The notes: generated from the sequence alone by a model not told the origin. 31,238 nucleotides of DNA from Pseudomonadota bacterium (GCA_021779635.1 JAJYAH010000007.1:1-31238), one strand, 5' to 3'. Counted from the stretch's first letter, positions 7,044 through 15,070 are shown. Numbers and translations: made by a program.

Positions 7044-7922
7044 ATGCGGCCTTTTCGAGTTTGGCTGATCGGCCTGATGCTCGTTGCGGGGTCCCTTCCC
7101 GCTGCGCATGCGCAAGAACCTTTAAGCGTCGTCGCCAGCTTTTCGATCATCGGTGATTTCGTCCGCAATGTTGGTGGCGACCGCGTCAGCGTGACGACCT
7201 TGGTCGGCCCCAATGGCGACGTCCACGTCTACACGCCGGCGCCGGCCGACGCCAAGAAGATAGCGGACGCCAAACTCCTTGTTGTCAACGGCCTCGGTCT
7301 GGAGGGCTGGCTGCCGCGACTGGTGCAATCCTCGGGCAGCAAGGCCGTGATCGTGACCGCGACCGACGGCATCACGGCGCTCACGATCGGCTCGGCCGCC
7401 GATCCGCACGCTTGGCAATCGGTGGCCGACGCCAGGATTTATGTCGCCGATATCCGCGACGCGCTGGTGGCCGCCGACCCTGCGGAGGCCGCGGCTTTCC
7501 GCGCCAATGCGGCAGGCTATCTGGCGAAACTCGACGCGCTGGACCGCGAGGTGCGGACCTCGGTGGCGCAAATCCCGCCGGCGCGCCGCAAGGTGATCTC
7601 GACTCATGACGCTTTCGGCTATTTTGCCGCCGCCTATGGCATCGAATTCATCGCGCCTTTGGGCGTTTCCACCGAATCCGAGGCCAGCGCGCGCGATATC
7701 GCCGGTATCATCACCCAGATCCGGACCGAGAAAATCCCGGCCGTGTTCCTTGAAAATATCAGCGATGTCAGGCTGATCCGCCGGATCTCGGCCGAGACCG
7801 GGGCGAGGATCGGCGGAACGCTGTTTTCCGACAGTTTGAGCGACGAAAAGGGCGACGCCCCCACTTACATTGAACTGGTCAGGCACAATATAAAGGCATT
7901 GACGAGCGCGCTGGCGAATTAG
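7044..7922 (+). CDS. znuA: Zinc ABC transporter substrate-binding protein
   Basis: A 292-residue periplasmic metal-binding protein of the cluster A-I family. A signal peptide (residues 1-23, ending AAHA) precedes the mature EPLSVVASFSIIGDF. Likely metal ligands are H61 (GDVHVYTP), H122 (DPHAW), H188 (STHDAFGYF) and D263 (FSDSLSDEKG). The His-rich loop that many zinc-specific ZnuA proteins carry between the first two ligands is absent, a feature also seen in manganese-type relatives. Zinc is favoured by the Zur box and by the neighbouring COG0523 gene. The start at 7044 is the only ATG giving a signal peptide at the N-terminus; the frame is open further upstream inside znuB but that part is not ZnuA-like. 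Confidence 0.9.
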   Translation: MRPFRVWLIGLMLVAGSLPAAHAQEPLSVVASFSIIGDFVRNVGGDRVSVTTLVGPNGDVHVYTPAPADAKKIADAKLLVVNGLGLEGWLPRLVQSSGSKAVIVTATDGITALTIGSAADPHAWQSVADARIYVADIRDALVAADPAEAAAFRANAAGYLAKLDALDREVRTSVAQIPPARRKVISTHDAFGYFAAAYGIEFIAPLGVSTESEASARDIAGIITQIRTEKIPAVFLENISDVRLIRRISAETGARIGGTLFSDSLSDEKGDAPTYIELVRHNIKALTSALAN

Positions 7923-7938
7923 GCAGGGGCCTCCCTGC
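7923..7938 (+). other. Short hairpin between znuA and the COG0523 gene
   Basis: GCAGGG and CCCTGC pair across a 4-base loop immediately after the znuA stop. No T-tract follows, so it may be a processing or partial-attenuation element rather than a terminator. It could lower expression of the downstream GTPase relative to znuA. Confidence 0.35.
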
Positions 7939-7974
7939 TGCCGGTGCGCCGCGCAGTCCCGTTCCGGAGTTACT

Positions 7975-9021
7975 ATGCCCGAATCGACGTCCCCAAAAAT
8001 TCCCGTGACCGTGCTGACCGGCTATCTCGGCGCCGGCAAGACCACCCTCCTGAACCGGATTTTGTCGGAAAACCACGGCAAGAAATACGCCGTCATCGTC
8101 AACGAATTCGGCGAGATCGGCATCGACAACGATCTGATCATCGGTGCGGATGAAGAAGTCTTTGAAATGAACAATGGCTGCGTGTGCTGCACGGTTCGCG
8201 GCGACCTCGTGCGCATCCTCGAAGGCCTGATGAAGCGCAAGGGCAAGTTCGATGCCGTCATCGTCGAGACCACCGGCCTCGCCGATCCGGCGCCGGTGGC
8301 GCAGACCTTTTTCGTCGACGAGGACGTGCAGAAGAATGCGCGGCTCGACGCCGTCGTGACGGTGGCCGATGCGAAATGGCTGAGCGACCGGCTCAAGGAT
8401 GCTCCGGAAGCCAAGAACCAGATCGCGTTCGCCGACGTCATCGTGCTCAACAAGATCGACCTCGTCTCCAAGGCCGAACTGGCCGAAGTCGAGGCGCGAA
8501 TTCGCGCCATCAATCCCTATGCCAAGCTGCAACGCACCGAGCGCTGCCAGGTCGCGCTGTCCGACGTGCTGGAGCGCGGCGCCTTCGATCTCGACCGTAT
8601 TCTGGAGATCGAGCCGGAATTTCTCGATGCCGGGGACGGTCACGATCATCATCACCATGACGGCCACGATCACCACCACGATCACGATCATGGCCATGGC
8701 GGCCTGAAGCACTACCATGACGAGGACATGCAATCGCTGTCGCTGCGATCCGACAAGCCGCTCGATGCCACCAAATTCATGCCCTGGCTGCAGAACCTTG
8801 TCGCAAGCGAGGGCCAGAAGATCCTGCGCTCGAAAGGGATTCTCGCCTTCAGCGACGATGACGATCGCTATGTCTTTCAGGGCGTGCACATGATGCTGGA
8901 AGGTGATCACCAGCGCGCCTGGAAAGACGGCGAGGCGCGCCAGAGCCGTCTCGTCTTCATCGGCCGCGAACTGCCCGAGCAGACCATCCGCGACGGCTTC
9001 GAGCGCTGTATCATCACGTGA
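7975..9021 (+). CDS. COG0523 (CobW/ZigA-type) metallochaperone GTPase, His-rich
   Basis: A 348-residue G3E-family GTPase. Motifs in order: Walker A GYLGAGKTT (16-24), EFGEIGID (44-51), metal-binding CVCC (69-72), ETTGLADP (98-105) and the guanine-specificity motif NKID (159-162). A His-rich insert at 223-248 contains 14 histidines, and the C-terminal CobW_C domain follows. Members of this family linked to Zur load or redistribute zinc to client enzymes during zinc starvation. The gene sits 52 bp downstream of znuA and overlaps the next gene, so zinc allocation is the best inference. Cobalamin- or nitrile-hydratase-linked roles, known for relatives, are not supported by the neighbours. Confidence 0.92.
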   Translation: MPESTSPKIPVTVLTGYLGAGKTTLLNRILSENHGKKYAVIVNEFGEIGIDNDLIIGADEEVFEMNNGCVCCTVRGDLVRILEGLMKRKGKFDAVIVETTGLADPAPVAQTFFVDEDVQKNARLDAVVTVADAKWLSDRLKDAPEAKNQIAFADVIVLNKIDLVSKAELAEVEARIRAINPYAKLQRTERCQVALSDVLERGAFDLDRILEIEPEFLDAGDGHDHHHHDGHDHHHDHDHGHGGLKHYHDEDMQSLSLRSDKPLDATKFMPWLQNLVASEGQKILRSKGILAFSDDDDRYVFQGVHMMLEGDHQRAWKDGEARQSRLVFIGRELPEQTIRDGFERCIIT

Positions 9022-10037
9022 CGAAGGAATTCGATCCGGGCGAGTCCGCGTCCATCGTCTCGGTCACCGATCAGGTGCGCCGGCTTTCGATTGGCATGCC
9101 GGCTATCGCGGTGCATTTCCTCGGCGACAATGCTGTCTTTGTCGGCGCCGAGGAAAACGTGGCCGTGGTGAACGGAAGGGGCGAGATGTCGCAGATCGCC
9201 GTTCATGGCGGCGGCATCCTGTGCGTGGCATCCGATGGCCAGCGCATCGTGATGGGCGGCGATGACGGCAAGCTCGTCGCGCTCGACAAAAAAGGCGAGG
9301 TCGCGCTGCTGGCGACCGATCCGAAGCGGCGCTGGATCGATAATGTCGCACTGCATCCCGATGGCGCGGTAGCTTGGTCGGCCGGCAAGACTGCCTTCGT
9401 CCGCAGCGGCAAGGCTGAGGAAAAAACCTTCGACATGCCCTCGACCGTTGGCGGTCTGGCATTTGCGCCGAAGGGCCTGCGGCTCGCGGTCGCGCATTAT
9501 AACGGCGTGACGCTGTGGTTTCCCAACATGGCGGCCAATCCCGAGTTTCTCGAATGGGCGGGCTCGCATCTCGGTGTCGTGTTCAGCCCCGACAACAAGT
9601 TTCTGGTGACCTCGATGCATGAGCCGGCTCTGCATGGCTGGCGGCTGGCCGACAACCGGCATATGCGCATGACCGGCTATCCCGGGCGCGTCAGATCGCT
9701 GTCGTGGAGCGCCGGCGGCAAGGCGCTCGCGACATCGGGCGCCGATACCGTGATCATGTGGCCGTTCGCCAGCAAGGATGGTCCGATGGGCAAGGAGCCC
9801 GCGATGCTGGCGCCGCTGCAGGCGCGGGTCTCCATGGTCGCTTGCCATCCGAAGCAGGATATCCTCGCTGCGGGCTACAGCGACGGCACCATCCTGATGG
9901 TGCGGCTGAATGACGGCGCGGAAATTCTGGTGCGCAGGAATGGCGCCGCGCCGGTCTCGGCGCTGGCCTGGAATAGCAAAGGCACGATGCTGGCGTTTGC
10001 CGACGATGAGGGCGACGCCGGGTTGCTGGAACTGTAA
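9018..10037 (+). CDS. WD40-repeat protein, translationally coupled to the GTPase gene
   Basis: A 339-residue protein with WD40-like beta-propeller repeats. Recurrent blades are visible, for example GGDDGKLVALDKKGEV, FSPDNKFLVTSMHEPALHGW, WSAGGKALATSGADTVIMW and ACHPKQDILAAGYSDGTI. The GTG start at 9018 overlaps the GTPase stop codon (GTGA), a classic coupling arrangement. No signal peptide or membrane span, so it is cytosolic. WD40 proteins are usually protein-docking platforms. Its fixed coupling to the metallochaperone GTPase suggests that it helps present clients to, or sense the state of, the GTPase; that role is inference. Confidence 0.85.
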   Translation: MTKEFDPGESASIVSVTDQVRRLSIGMPAIAVHFLGDNAVFVGAEENVAVVNGRGEMSQIAVHGGGILCVASDGQRIVMGGDDGKLVALDKKGEVALLATDPKRRWIDNVALHPDGAVAWSAGKTAFVRSGKAEEKTFDMPSTVGGLAFAPKGLRLAVAHYNGVTLWFPNMAANPEFLEWAGSHLGVVFSPDNKFLVTSMHEPALHGWRLADNRHMRMTGYPGRVRSLSWSAGGKALATSGADTVIMWPFASKDGPMGKEPAMLAPLQARVSMVACHPKQDILAAGYSDGTILMVRLNDGAEILVRRNGAAPVSALAWNSKGTMLAFADDEGDAGLLEL

Positions 10038-10096
10038 GGTGTCTTCCGGCGCGAAAGCCTGCCCAGCGCTTGACGTGGGGTGAAGCGGTTCCCGAG

Positions 10097-10121
10097 GGAA
10101 CGATGTCTGGTGACTCCCGTT
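10097..10121 (+). promoter_or_regulatory. EcfG-type general stress promoter
   Basis: GGAAC (10097-10101), a 16-base spacer and CGTT (10118-10121) match the sigma-EcfG consensus exactly, with the same spacing as the element before sodB. It points to the small membrane protein gene starting at 10151, about 30 bp downstream. Confidence 0.7.
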
Positions 10122-10150
10122 AATCCCGCGAACAAATCGCGGTGAACGCT

Positions 10151-10483
10151 ATGTCTCTCGACGACAGAAAGCGCGGCTACAGGAACGATCTGCTGCTCGC
10201 GTCCGCGATGGTCGCGGCGGGGCTTTCTTTATCCGGCTTTTCGCTGGCTGTGATTGCCGTTCACAACCCTCAGATGGCGCAGGCGACGCAACCGTTGCAG
10301 TCATCCCCTGATCCCGCCTCTCGCAACGACGCGCCTGCCGAGTCGAAGCCCGGCGGCGTGCGCCCGACCACGCCAGCGCCCGAGCCTGCTCACCGCGATG
10401 GAGGGGCGCAGACTACGGGTGCTGCGCCGGCATTGCCGCCGGCTCCGCCGGAAAAGATCGCCCCGCCTATCAAGGAAAAATAG
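10151..10483 (+). CDS. Small membrane-anchored proline/alanine-rich protein
   Basis: A 110-residue protein of no family I recognise. A charged N-terminus (MSLDDRKRGYRND) is followed by one hydrophobic span (about residues 14-37) and a long low-complexity tail rich in Pro, Ala, Ser and Glu, ending PPIKEK. This looks like a single-pass protein with an extended periplasmic tail. A GTG at 10142 is a possible alternative start; I prefer the ATG. An exact EcfG promoter lies just upstream, so it is probably a general-stress protein. The compositional tail makes homology detection weak. Confidence 0.65.
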   Translation: MSLDDRKRGYRNDLLLASAMVAAGLSLSGFSLAVIAVHNPQMAQATQPLQSSPDPASRNDAPAESKPGGVRPTTPAPEPAHRDGGAQTTGAAPALPPAPPEKIAPPIKEK

Positions 10484-10500
10484 ACGGCGCATTGCCATGT

Positions 10501-10546
10501 CCTCATTCTGAGGAGCCCGACTGATGCCCGTCACAAGGCCGGGCAT
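10501..10546. repeat. Palindromic intergenic repeat
   Basis: CCTCATTCTGAGG (10501-10513) is itself a hairpin and is followed by ATGCCCG (10524-10530) pairing with CGGGCAT (10540-10546). Sequences of the type ATGCCCGGCnnGTGCCGGGCAT recur between genes in Bradyrhizobiaceae, from memory. It lies between convergent genes and may act as a bidirectional transcript end, but there is no T-tract. Confidence 0.5.
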
Positions 10547-10570
10547 GACGCTGAGGCTCTTGCGCCCTCT

Positions 10571-12004
10571 CTACCGCACCAGCACGTTCCTGAACTGCCA
10601 GGGATCCGACGTGTCGATATCCTCCGGGAACAGTCCGGGCCGGTCGGTGAGCGGGGTCCAGTCGGTGTAATAGCCCTTCACCGGGCCGAGATACGGCCGC
10701 TGGATTTCGAGGCAGCGGCGGAAGTCCATCTCGTCGGCCTCGACGATGCCGGCGGCCGGATTCTCCAGCGCCCACACCATCCCGGCCAGCACCGCCGACG
10801 ACACCTGCATGCCCGTGGCGTTCTGGTAGGGCGCGATCGCTCGGGTTTCCTCGATCGAAAGCTGCGATCCGTACCAATAGGCGTTTTTGGCATGGCCGTA
10901 GAGCAGCACGCCGAGCTCGTCGATCCCATCCTCGATCTCGTTTTCATCCAGGATGTGCCATTTCTGCTGCATCTTGCCGGTGGCGCCGAAGATTTCGTGC
11001 AGCGACAGCACCGCGTCGTTGGCGGGGTGATAGGCGTAATGGCAGGTCGGGCGGTAGATCACGTTCTGGCCGTCGCGCACCGTGAAATAGTCTGCGATCG
11101 AGATCGCTTCATTGTGGGTGACCAGAAAACCGTATTGCGCGCCCGGCGTCGGGCACCAGGAGCGCACCCTTGTGTTGGCGCCGGGCTGCAGCAGATAGAT
11201 CGCGGCCTGGCATCCGGTCGCATGCGTGCGGCCATTGTCCGGCATCCATTTTTCATGGGTGCCCCAGCCGAGCTCGGCCGGCTGCATGCCTTCGGAGACG
11301 AAGCCCTCGACCGACCAGGTATTGACGAACACGTCTATCGGCTTCGGCTTCTTCGAGCGCTGGGTGTCGCGCTCGGCGACATGGATGCCCTTGACGCCGA
11401 GCTTGTGGGCGAGCTGGCCCCAGCCCTCCCGGCTCTTCGGCTCGTTGAACGGCGTGTTGGTGTCGCGGGCGATATCGAGCAGCGCCTGCTTGACGAACCA
11501 CGACACCATGCCGGGATTGGCGCCGCAGGTCGAAACCGCGGTCGGCCCGCCCGGGCTCTTGTGCTTGGCCGCCAGCAGCGTCTCGCGCAAGGCGTAATTC
11601 GAGCGCGCCTCGGGGCCGGCGCTCCGGTCGAAATAGAAGCCGAGCCACGGCTCCACGACGGTGTCGATGTAGAGCGAACCGATCTCGCGGCACAGCGTCA
11701 TGATATCGACCGACGAGGTGTCGACCGACAGGTTGACGCAAAACCCCTGGCCGCCGCCGGCGGTCAGGAGCGGCGCCAGCACGTCGCGATAATTATCCCT
11801 GGTGATGGCCTGCTTGATGAAGCGCACGCCGTGCTGCCTGGCGAGTTCGCCGTCCTCATGCGGATCGATGATGACGAAACGGGATTTGTCGTAGCCGAAA
11901 TGCCGTTCGATCAGCGGCAAGGTGCCCTTGCCGATCGAGCCGAAGCCGATCATGACAATGGGGCCGGAAATGGTCGCATGGATTTGCCGGTCGGGCGGGC
12001 TCAT
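10571..12004 (-). CDS. hss: Homospermidine synthase
   Basis: A 477-residue NAD-dependent enzyme that joins two putrescines (or putrescine and spermidine) to give sym-homospermidine with release of ammonia or diaminopropane. The N-terminal Rossmann loop GFGSIGKG follows IVMI near residue 18, and VIIDPHEDGE follows as the second strand. The length and the blocks VNLSVDTSSVDIM, YIDTVVEPW and CGANPGMVSWFVKQALLDIA fit the bacterial homospermidine synthase family. The ATG at 12004 is preceded by AGGAGA. It is the last gene of a leftward unit beginning with ornithine decarboxylase, which would supply its putrescine. Homospermidine is a main polyamine in rhizobia. Confidence 0.92.
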   Translation of the reverse strand: MSPPDRQIHATISGPIVMIGFGSIGKGTLPLIERHFGYDKSRFVIIDPHEDGELARQHGVRFIKQAITRDNYRDVLAPLLTAGGGQGFCVNLSVDTSSVDIMTLCREIGSLYIDTVVEPWLGFYFDRSAGPEARSNYALRETLLAAKHKSPGGPTAVSTCGANPGMVSWFVKQALLDIARDTNTPFNEPKSREGWGQLAHKLGVKGIHVAERDTQRSKKPKPIDVFVNTWSVEGFVSEGMQPAELGWGTHEKWMPDNGRTHATGCQAAIYLLQPGANTRVRSWCPTPGAQYGFLVTHNEAISIADYFTVRDGQNVIYRPTCHYAYHPANDAVLSLHEIFGATGKMQQKWHILDENEIEDGIDELGVLLYGHAKNAYWYGSQLSIEETRAIAPYQNATGMQVSSAVLAGMVWALENPAAGIVEADEMDFRRCLEIQRPYLGPVKGYYTDWTPLTDRPGLFPEDIDTSDPWQFRNVLVR

Positions 12005-12045
12005 GGTTCGTCTCCTGATTAAGGCTTGCGCTGGGCGAAGGAGGG

Positions 12046-12435
12046 TCAGGCGGTGCGTCGCTTCGCGGTCACTTCGATCTCGACCTTCATCTCGGGCTTG
12101 TAGAGCCCTGCGACGACGAGCAGTGTTGCGGCCGGCCTGATATCGCCAAGCTTTTCACCGCAGACCGCGAACACGGCGTCCGCATCCCCGGCGTCGGTGA
12201 CGTAGTAGGTCGCGCGGACGACGTCGGCGAGGGCAAAGCCACCATCGATCAGCGCGCCTTCGATGGTCTTGAAGCAGTTTCGTGTCTGGCTCGTGACATC
12301 CGCCGGCATGGTCATGGTGGCGTAGTCATAGCCGGTGGTGCCGGACACGAAGGCGAAATCGCCGTCGATCACGGCGCGGCTGTAACCGGCGGTTTTCTCA
12401 AAGGGCGAACCGGTGGATATCAGGCGGCGTGGCAT
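12046..12435 (-). CDS. RidA-family (YjgF/YER057c/UK114) protein
   Basis: A 129-residue RidA-family protein, the standard length. The active-site Arg is in IRPAATLLVVAGL and the conserved acidic end is VEIEVTAKR. RidA proteins hydrolyse reactive enamine/imine products of PLP enzymes; some subfamilies lack deaminase activity. The ATG at 12435 has a GAGG sequence just upstream. It sits 41 bp before hss and downstream of the decarboxylase. The homospermidine synthase mechanism passes through imines such as 4-aminobutanal-derived species, so a scavenging role in this pathway is plausible but inferred. Confidence 0.9.
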   Translation of the reverse strand: MPRRLISTGSPFEKTAGYSRAVIDGDFAFVSGTTGYDYATMTMPADVTSQTRNCFKTIEGALIDGGFALADVVRATYYVTDAGDADAVFAVCGEKLGDIRPAATLLVVAGLYKPEMKVEIEVTAKRRTA

Positions 12436-12514
12436 TAGAACCTCGGGATTTCGATTGAGCGACTTTCGTGCGGTTTAGGCGCATTTTTCAGGCGCGCGCA
12501 ACCCCTTGCCCGAT

Positions 12515-12685
12515 CTAGCGGGAACGCTCGGTCATGTCGGACGATGACGGCGGCGCGGCGCTCCACCGGCGCACCAATATGTCCCTGACGATCATGATCG
12601 AAATCATGAGCAGCACGATTGTGGTGACGATGCTGCGAAGGCGTGGACGCGCGGCATCGGGAACTGTGGGAATGGACTCCGGCAT
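12515..12685 (-). CDS. Membrane microprotein, 56 residues
   Basis: A small gene read directly from the reverse strand, beginning MPESIPTVPDAARPRLRS at 12685 and ending with TAG. Residues about 18-37 form one hydrophobic span (IVTTIVLLMISIMIVRDILV), followed by Arg-rich RRW and a polar tail. Arg residues flank the span on both sides. It starts 8 bp after the GNAT stop and lies before the RidA-family gene, so it would be part of the polyamine transcript. No strong ribosome binding site is visible; coupling to the GNAT gene is possible. I do not recognise a family. A chance reading frame cannot be excluded at this size. Confidence 0.55.
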   Translation of the reverse strand: MPESIPTVPDAARPRLRSIVTTIVLLMISIMIVRDILVRRWSAAPPSSSDMTERSR

Positions 12686-12693
12686 GATGGCGC

Positions 12694-13296
12694 TCAGGCC
12701 GCGTGCGGAACGGACGCCAGCGCCTTTCGGGCACGGGCGGTACGTTCTTTCGGCGCCAGCGCGCCGGTCGAACCGATCATGCCCCAGGCGCCATCGAGCG
12801 CGCCCTCGCGCAGCTCAAGGCCGAGCAGACGGCCGCGTTCGAACGGGCCGGGCAGCGACAGTTCGCCGGTCTTGAGGGCCGAGAAACCGAACCGGGCATA
12901 ATAGGGCGCGTCGCCGAGCAGGATCACCGCGCCATGACCGCGCGCTTTGGCGGCGGCCAGCGCGTGATTCATCAGCGCGGCTCCGACGCCGAACTCGCGG
13001 CAAGACGGATCGACCGCGAGCGGGCCAAGCACCAGCGCCGGGAGGCCCCCGGCGCTGACGTGCCACAACCGCAGCGTCCCGACCAGGCGGCCACTTTGCA
13101 CCGCCGAGAAGGCGAGGCCTTCGGCGGGCGCGCGTCCGTCGCGCAGGCGCTGGCAGGTGCGGGCATGGCGGTTGGCGCCAAAGCAGGCATCGAGCAGCGC
13201 TTCACGCGCAACGACGTCCGAGGCACGCTCCGCACGGATCACGAACGGGGCGGCGTCGGGTTCAAGGGCAACGGGGGTCTTGCGCAAAGCAGTCAT
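12694..13296 (-). CDS. GNAT family N-acetyltransferase (COG3153/YhbS-like)
   Basis: A 200-residue acetyltransferase. The motif A region reads LAVDPSCREFGVGAALMNHAL, with the acetyl-CoA-binding R-x-x-G-x-G/A loop, and the motif B-like YYARFGFSAL follows. The layout resembles the YhbS/COG3153 group, which has an unusual C-terminal extension after the GNAT core. It lies 124 bp downstream of the ornithine decarboxylase gene and 8 bp before a membrane microprotein. A polyamine-acetylating role would fit the context but is not shown by the sequence; protein or antibiotic substrates remain possible. Confidence 0.85.
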   Translation of the reverse strand: MTALRKTPVALEPDAAPFVIRAERASDVVAREALLDACFGANRHARTCQRLRDGRAPAEGLAFSAVQSGRLVGTLRLWHVSAGGLPALVLGPLAVDPSCREFGVGAALMNHALAAAKARGHGAVILLGDAPYYARFGFSALKTGELSLPGPFERGRLLGLELREGALDGAWGMIGSTGALAPKERTARARKALASVPHAA

Positions 13297-13371
13297 GGCA
13301 CGTCAGTCCTCGCTTCCGACGGCGATGAGGCCGAAGGACGCGTTGTCAGCGAATTCGCATGTGAGAAGGAT

Positions 13372-13393
13372 GGGAGCCGGCGCACCGGCCCCC
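13372..13393 (-). terminator. GC-rich hairpin after the decarboxylase gene
   Basis: GGGAGCCGG and CCGGCCCCC pair across a 4-base loop with one mismatch, about 28 bp past the decarboxylase stop on the leftward transcript. There is no T-run, so it is more likely a partial terminator or stabiliser that sets the decarboxylase apart from the downstream GNAT-to-hss genes. Confidence 0.4.
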
Positions 13394-13420
13394 GATTGTC
13401 GGTGCCTCAAGGAGGCTGGC

Positions 13421-14563
13421 TCAGATGTGGTAGGTCCGCAGCGGCGGGAAGCCGTTGAACGCCACCGACGAGTAAGTCGACGTATAGGCCCCGGTGCCTT
13501 CGATCAGCAGCTTGTCGCCGATCTCGAGCGTTACCGGAAGCGGGTACGGCAGCTTCTCGTACATCACGTCGGCTGAATCGCAGGTCGGGCCCGCGAGCAC
13601 GCACGGCGTCATTTCCGCGCCGTCATGCGGCGTGCGGATGGCGTAGCGGATCGACTCGTCCATGGTCTCGGCGAGACCGCCGAACTTGCCAATGTCGAGA
13701 TACACCCAGCGCACATCGTCCTCGTCGCTCTTCTTGGAGATCAGCACGACTTCGGTCTCGATGACGCCGGCATTTCCGACCATGCCGCGGCCCGGCTCGA
13801 TGATGGTTTCCGGGATCTGGTTGCCGAAATGCTTGCGCAGCGCACGGAAGATCGACCGGCCGTACTGCACGACCGGAGGAACGTCCTTGAGGTACTTGGT
13901 CGGGAATCCACCGCCCATGTTGACCATGGAAAGGTTGATGCCGCGCTCCGCGCAGTCGCGGAACACCGACGAGGCCATCGCCAGCGCCCGGTCCCACGCC
14001 TTCACCTTGCGCTGCTGCGAGCCGACATGGAACGAGATGCCACAGGGCTCGAGGCCGAGACGCTTGGCGAGATCGAGCACCTCGACGGCCATCTCCGGGT
14101 CGCAGCCGAACTTGCGCGACAGCGGCCATTCCGCACCTGCGCAGTCATAGAGAATGCGGCAGAACACCTTGGCCCCGGGGGCCGCACGGGCAACCTTCTC
14201 GACCTCGGCGGTGCAATCGACCGAAAACAGCCGAATCCCGAGCGCGAAGGCGCGCGCGATATCACGCTCCTTCTTGATCGTGTTGCCATAGGAGACCCGA
14301 TCCGGGGTCGCACCGGCGGCAAGCGCCATCTGGATTTCGGCCACCGACGCGCAGTCGAAGCACGAGCCCATCGAGGCCAGCAGCGACAGCACTTCCGGCG
14401 CCGGGTTGGCCTTCACCGCGTAGAACACGCGGCTGTCCGGCAGCGCCTTCGAGAAGCTCTGATAGTTGTCGCGCACGACTTCGAGATCGACGACGAGACA
14501 CGGCTCGGCGTCCTGGCCCTCGTTGCGGCGGTTGCGCAGGAATTCCTGAATGCGTTCGGTCAT
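13421..14563 (-). CDS. Ornithine/lysine decarboxylase, PLP fold type III
   Basis: A 380-residue pyridoxal-phosphate decarboxylase of the alanine-racemase fold (eukaryotic-type ODC). The PLP lysine is K51 in VFYAVKANP; H179 (FHVGS) stacks on the cofactor; the glycine loop is MGGGF (216-220); E256-G260 (EPGRG) binds phosphate. C328 and D329 in GPTCDSADV belong to the partner active site, so it acts as a dimer. The ATG at 14563 follows GGAGG; the in-frame TTG 12 bases earlier is unlikely. It makes putrescine from ornithine and may accept lysine, as relatives do. A long structured leader lies upstream, and homospermidine synthase is downstream. Confidence 0.93.
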   Translation of the reverse strand: MTERIQEFLRNRRNEGQDAEPCLVVDLEVVRDNYQSFSKALPDSRVFYAVKANPAPEVLSLLASMGSCFDCASVAEIQMALAAGATPDRVSYGNTIKKERDIARAFALGIRLFSVDCTAEVEKVARAAPGAKVFCRILYDCAGAEWPLSRKFGCDPEMAVEVLDLAKRLGLEPCGISFHVGSQQRKVKAWDRALAMASSVFRDCAERGINLSMVNMGGGFPTKYLKDVPPVVQYGRSIFRALRKHFGNQIPETIIEPGRGMVGNAGVIETEVVLISKKSDEDDVRWVYLDIGKFGGLAETMDESIRYAIRTPHDGAEMTPCVLAGPTCDSADVMYEKLPYPLPVTLEIGDKLLIEGTGAYTSTYSSVAFNGFPPLRTYHI

Positions 14564-15070
14564 AGCACCCTCCAAACGGCCCAGCGACAGGACACGTTCA
14601 AAAATGATCTCGGATCAAAGCGCTTCGGCCACATCACGCGATGGAGGCGCGAGGGGGCCAAAAAGCTCAGACCGAATTGTGCTGCCGTGGATTGGTTGGG
14701 AATCATCCCGCCCGCACACCTGGCAATGAAGGACAAGCCTCTTCGGTATTCGCGCCGGCTGGTGGAAAGCCGGCAGAGACCAAAAAAGCCCGATCCGTCG
14801 TTGCTTTAAGTCGCGTCCCCCGTTGAGAACGAGGTGCGCCGGTTCGCCTCCGGCTGCCAGTCACGGTTGCAAGGAGCGAAGAGACCTTCAACGGCCCCTC
14901 TTGAGAGAGAGGCTGGACTCTCAAATCCTGGATGATTTGAGCGACCCTCGGTTCTTCATCCCTTGGCGGCTGTCCGGCCTCTTGTCCGGATACCTACCGA
15001 CTGACACACGACCACAGGCACGTGCGAAATTGGGCAAGAATGCAAATAGGGCGTTTGCCACCGCCGCGCA
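14564..15070 (-). promoter_or_regulatory. Structured 5' leader of the decarboxylase gene, candidate speF-type RNA
   Basis: About 500 bp upstream of the decarboxylase contain no convincing gene but many short stem-loops. Examples are 14754-14774 (GCCGGCT/AGCCGGC), 14838-14854 (GCCGG/CCGGC), 14897-14912 (CCTCT/AGAGG), 14921-14940 (TCAAATC/GATTTGA, perfect) and 14973-14990 (TCCGG/CCGGA). A conserved leader, the speF motif, is known in front of ornithine decarboxylase genes in Alphaproteobacteria and is several hundred bases long, so gene, clade and size all agree. I cannot match its consensus without a covariance model. GGGCTTTTTT on the leftward strand near 14790 may be an attenuator. Confidence 0.5.

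Noticed and set aside
8640..8710. CAC/GAT-rich tract in the GTPase gene as a DNA repeat element
   Set aside because: It is explained by codons of the His/Asp-rich metal-binding insert.
10892..12022. 376-residue forward frame opposite homospermidine synthase
   Set aside because: Antisense to a confident enzyme gene; no motif.
12435..12734. 99-residue reverse frame overlapping the GNAT end and microprotein
   Set aside because: Arg/His-rich shadow; the alternative 56-residue frame in the same place has a clear membrane span and better position.
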